Shown here piece by piece: positions 63,491-64,000 of a DNA stretch of 64,000 bases. A model generated the notes under the pieces. The model searched no databases. It saw only the letters and a program-made list of their open reading frames with translations, and was not told the origin of the DNA. The stretch lies in the NCBI GenBank assembly GCA_963711455.1, contig CAVQEH010000005.1, positions 248,001 through 312,000 of the forward strand, read 5' to 3'. The first letter of the stretch is position 1. The number at the start of each line of letters is the position of its first letter. A program made the translations under genes and the position numbers. This stretch comes from DATFVA01 sp963711455 (GTDB taxonomy: Bacteria; Bacteroidota; Ignavibacteria; Ignavibacteriales; Ignavibacteriaceae).

Positions 63491-64000
63491 ATGAAATACT
63501 TTTTCATATTAATTTTCATATTAAATTCCTTTTTGATGGCACAGTACAAAGACTTAGTAAAACAACTTAATTTTTCCTATGAAAATTTTCGTGAGGAATC
63601 TCTTAATAACAGGAGATTTAAGCATTCAGATATTAAGCCTTTAATTGAAAATCTCAGGGACAACAAATTATTTACTGTTAAAGAGCTTGGAGTTTCTGCA
63701 CAGCAGAGAGAAATCTATTTAATATCTGTCGGAAGCGGCGAAGTAAAAGTATTTCTATGGTCACAGATGCACGGCGATGAATCCACTGCTACAATGGCTT
63801 TATTCGATATATTTAATTTCTTATCCCGTGAAAATCAGTTTGAAGATTTTAAGAAAGAAATCTTAAAAAACCTTACTATATATTTTATTCCGATGGTTAA
63901 TCCCGATGGAGCCGAAGTTTTTGAAAGAAGGAATTTGTACCAGGTTGATTTAAACCGTGATGCTATAAGATTACAGACACCCGAAGCTAAAATTCTTAAA
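63491..64000 (+). CDS. M14 family zinc carboxypeptidase, partial (3' end outside)
   Basis: The first 170 codons are in the window. A signal peptide (MKYFFILIFILNSFLMAQ) is followed by LWSQMHGDESTATMALF, which carries the HxxE zinc ligands, and FIPMVNPDGAEVFERRN with VDLNRDA, the conserved NPDG and N-R motifs of M14 peptidases. The protein is exported and should remove C-terminal residues. The reading frame continues past the window edge without a stop. Confidence 0.88.
   Translation, partial: MKYFFILIFILNSFLMAQYKDLVKQLNFSYENFREESLNNRRFKHSDIKPLIENLRDNKLFTVKELGVSAQQREIYLISVGSGEVKVFLWSQMHGDESTATMALFDIFNFLSRENQFEDFKKEILKNLTIYFIPMVNPDGAEVFERRNLYQVDLNRDAIRLQTPEAKILK

Noticed and set aside
1..64000. 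tRNA or rRNA genes
   Set aside because: No cloverleaf with CCA-type end or rRNA-like stretch was recognised while reading; a tRNAscan run would be needed to exclude them fully.

Overview
The window (about one third GC by eye, coding dense, mostly minus strand) looks like a chromosomal piece of a Bacteroidota/Ignavibacteria-type bacterium. The main evidence is a secreted M1 peptidase that ends in the type IX secretion sorting domain typical of Ignavibacteriales/Melioribacter, a PorW/SprE-like lipoprotein, a DUF2723 membrane protein and a DUF4837 lipoprotein. This assignment is inferred from family content; no rRNA or tRNA gene was found.

Housekeeping blocks. 1-11 kb: an AlbA_2 regulator, mtgA, a PorW/SprE-like lipoprotein, glnB and secA; then a small periplasmic protein, an SDR, a DUF2971 protein and a mazEF pair. 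11.6-16.4 kb: glnE overlapping a DUF2723 protein. 16.5-25.2 kb: a minus-strand run ribE-tilS-hpt-ftsH-dolichol-kinase-like-DUF4837, and greA-ribD; an antitoxin gene with a decayed toxin lies between. 55-64 kb: T9SS-exported M1 aminopeptidase, addB, a CYTH protein, a TPMT-like methyltransferase, an outer-membrane barrel, DUF2461, a thioredoxin-fold protein and the start of an M14 carboxypeptidase.

Accessory block 1 (25.8-39.5 kb) is a long co-directional gene set: DsrE-like protein with a CCxxCC motif, PLP aminotransferase, Liv-type binding lipoprotein, two unknown proteins, radical SAM enzyme, SAM methyltransferase, a membrane protein that fuses an HgcA-like corrinoid domain to an HgcB-like ferredoxin, and livH-livM-livG-livF. 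Tight spacing suggests one pathway that imports a small molecule and handles a corrinoid/organometal or C1 chemistry; the substrate is unknown. This is the strongest candidate for an undescribed system. The liv part is split by clusters of a palindromic repeat (family 1) that also houses two closely related GIY-YIG nuclease genes.

Accessory block 2 (39.7-49.3 kb) is defence-like: a methyltransferase, a DUF5131/TcmP pair, then a four-gene operon ABC-type ATPase - DUF4435 (PARIS-like) - SF1 helicase - unknown protein, plus a membrane protein. The last five genes lie between two 127-bp direct repeats (about 80% identical by hand alignment).

Repeat-rich block (50-54.9 kb): more family-1 repeats, then family-2 repeats carrying two near-identical DUF559 endonuclease genes in exact 646-bp tandem copies next to shorter gene-less copies of the same unit. 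In both repeat families a small nuclease gene is bounded tightly by the repeat, which looks like a repeat-plus-nuclease element comparable in logic to REP/RAYT systems.
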